Of a stretch of DNA of 24,893 bases, positions 24,310 through 24,893 are shown in pieces. The stretch is from a virus: positions 1 through 24,893 of IMG/VR virus record IMGVR_UViG_3300020187_000203; one strand, given 5' to 3'. How positions within the stretch are numbered: the stretch's first letter is position 1; each line of letters begins with the position of its first letter. A model generated the notes under the pieces. The model did no database searches and was not told the DNA's origin. It worked only from the letters and a program-made list of their open reading frames with translations. The position numbers were made by a program, and so were the translations under genes.

Positions 24310-24714
24310 TTAAGGTGTGATAGCTAAATCTACACCAAATAATGAAGCTGTATTATTACCCGATAATCCAGGAAAATTAAATTCAGCATTAGGAGCTGAA
24401 AATTGCATTTGCTCTTTAGCTATAGTAGCAGTAGGAGTAAAAGCAAAAGTAGCAGTAGAAGTAGGATTTATTATAAAAGCAGCATTAGTAGACCCACTCA
24501 CTACAGTGCAATTAGTTAATGCCGATAAAGAGGCAGAAGGGAACAAAGTTTTATAAACAAACTTATTACCATCCCAAATTCTTGCACCTTCCATAGCAAA
24601 ATATGCAGTAGAATTATTATTATTTACTAAAGTAAAAGTATATGCTTGAGCAGTTAAATCAGCAGAAGACGTTTGAAACTTTCTTAATTGTGATCTTGTG
24701 TAGGATGTTGCCAT
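24310..24714 (-). CDS. Small Ala/Thr/Ser-rich protein, possible virion protein (134 aa)
   Basis: I do not recognise a family. After a short basic start (MATSYTRSQLRKFQ) the protein is beta-rich, with many Ala, Thr, Ser and Asn (AYTFTLVNNNNSTAYFAMEG; NAAFIINPTSTATFAFTPTA) and ends FPGLSGNNTASLFGVDLAIT. This composition is typical of small capsid-decoration or tail-surface proteins, but no motif proves it. No signal peptide or membrane segment is seen. It begins about 20 nt after the last stop of the upstream partial reading frame and ends 32 nt before the candidate -33 box of the DUF932 gene. The leader before its ATG (GGATATTTATTAAT) contains a near-copy of the ATATTTATAA motif. Confidence 0.62.
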   Translation of the reverse strand: MATSYTRSQLRKFQTSSADLTAQAYTFTLVNNNNSTAYFAMEGARIWDGNKFVYKTLFPSASLSALTNCTVVSGSTNAAFIINPTSTATFAFTPTATIAKEQMQFSAPNAEFNFPGLSGNNTASLFGVDLAITP

Positions 24715-24735
24715 ATTAATAAATATCCAAAAAAC

Positions 24736-24893
24736 CTAACTTAACACCTCCCCAGTTTCTTTATCTACGTATATACTTTACTCGCTACCACGAGTTGTTC
24801 TTACGATCGAAGGCCGCTTTTTAGATATTACGGTTTTTTGCTCACTATGGGGAAGAGGTTGCGTTGTGGGGCGAATAATGCGAGTATAGCGAG
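24736..24893 (-). other. Edge region: C-terminal end of an ORF entering from outside, with an in-frame stop
   Basis: In the frame starting at 24891, 37 codons are open (RYTRIIRPTTQPLPHSEQKT, then VISKKRPSIVRTTRGSE), basic and Arg/Lys/Thr-rich, ending at TAA (24780-24778). The same frame then continues with SIYVDKETGEVLS and a TAG at 24738-24736, which reads like a normal protein end. The gene start is outside the window, so its identity cannot be given. It may be a short basic protein, a readthrough product or a decayed gene end. Confidence 0.4.

Noticed and set aside
1-24893. tRNA genes
   Set aside because: No cloverleaf-type sequence with TTC-box and CCA-like end was noticed on either strand; a tRNA scan would be the decisive test.

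Overview
The window is a stretch of a large, AT-rich, tailed-phage genome, most likely a T4-like myovirus (distant or 'far-T4' type) that infects a Bacteroidota host. The T4-like assignment rests on four recognisable proteins: baseplate wedge gp6, baseplate gp25, a gp5-like central spike and a gp55-like late sigma factor. The Bacteroidota host is an inference. Start codons lack Shine-Dalgarno sequences and are preceded by A/T-rich leaders, and one intergenic region matches the Bacteroidota promoter form (TTTG, 20-nt spacer, TATATTTA). Every supported gene lies on the minus strand, so transcription runs from position 24893 towards position 1.

In transcription order, 24893-22373 holds a cut-off ORF tail at the edge, a small Ala/Thr/Ser-rich protein, a DUF932 protein with its own candidate promoter, leader hairpin and terminator, and several small unknown proteins. 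Then 22373-20591 is a tight overlapping block: HD-domain phosphohydrolase, a small membrane-anchored coiled-coil protein and the gp55-like sigma factor. 20577-17441 carries a small coiled-coil protein, the gp5-like spike, a hydrophobic unknown, a small unknown and gp25. 17441-10402 carries gp6, a DNRLRE-like structural protein, a small coiled-coil protein and a 1210-residue tail/baseplate protein with an inserted LamG-like domain. 10389-5038 carries five structural proteins of unknown role, two of which share a C-terminal domain. 5033-1252 holds two paralogous collagen-like (Gly-Ser-Ser-Gly-Thr-Ser) fibre proteins. The window ends with a GIY-YIG-type endonuclease and the N-terminal 256 residues of a DnaG-type primase that runs off at position 1.

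The genes form one nearly gapless late operon that builds the baseplate and host-recognition apparatus. Seven junctions are TAATG stop/start overlaps and two are ATGA, which suggests translational coupling. The late sigma factor sits just upstream of the structural genes, and a conserved 10-nt motif (ATATTTATAA in the coding direction) recurs just ahead of several start codons; it may be the late promoter or a translation-initiation element. No tRNA, CRISPR array, insertion sequence or gene-free stretch longer than 300 bases was found.
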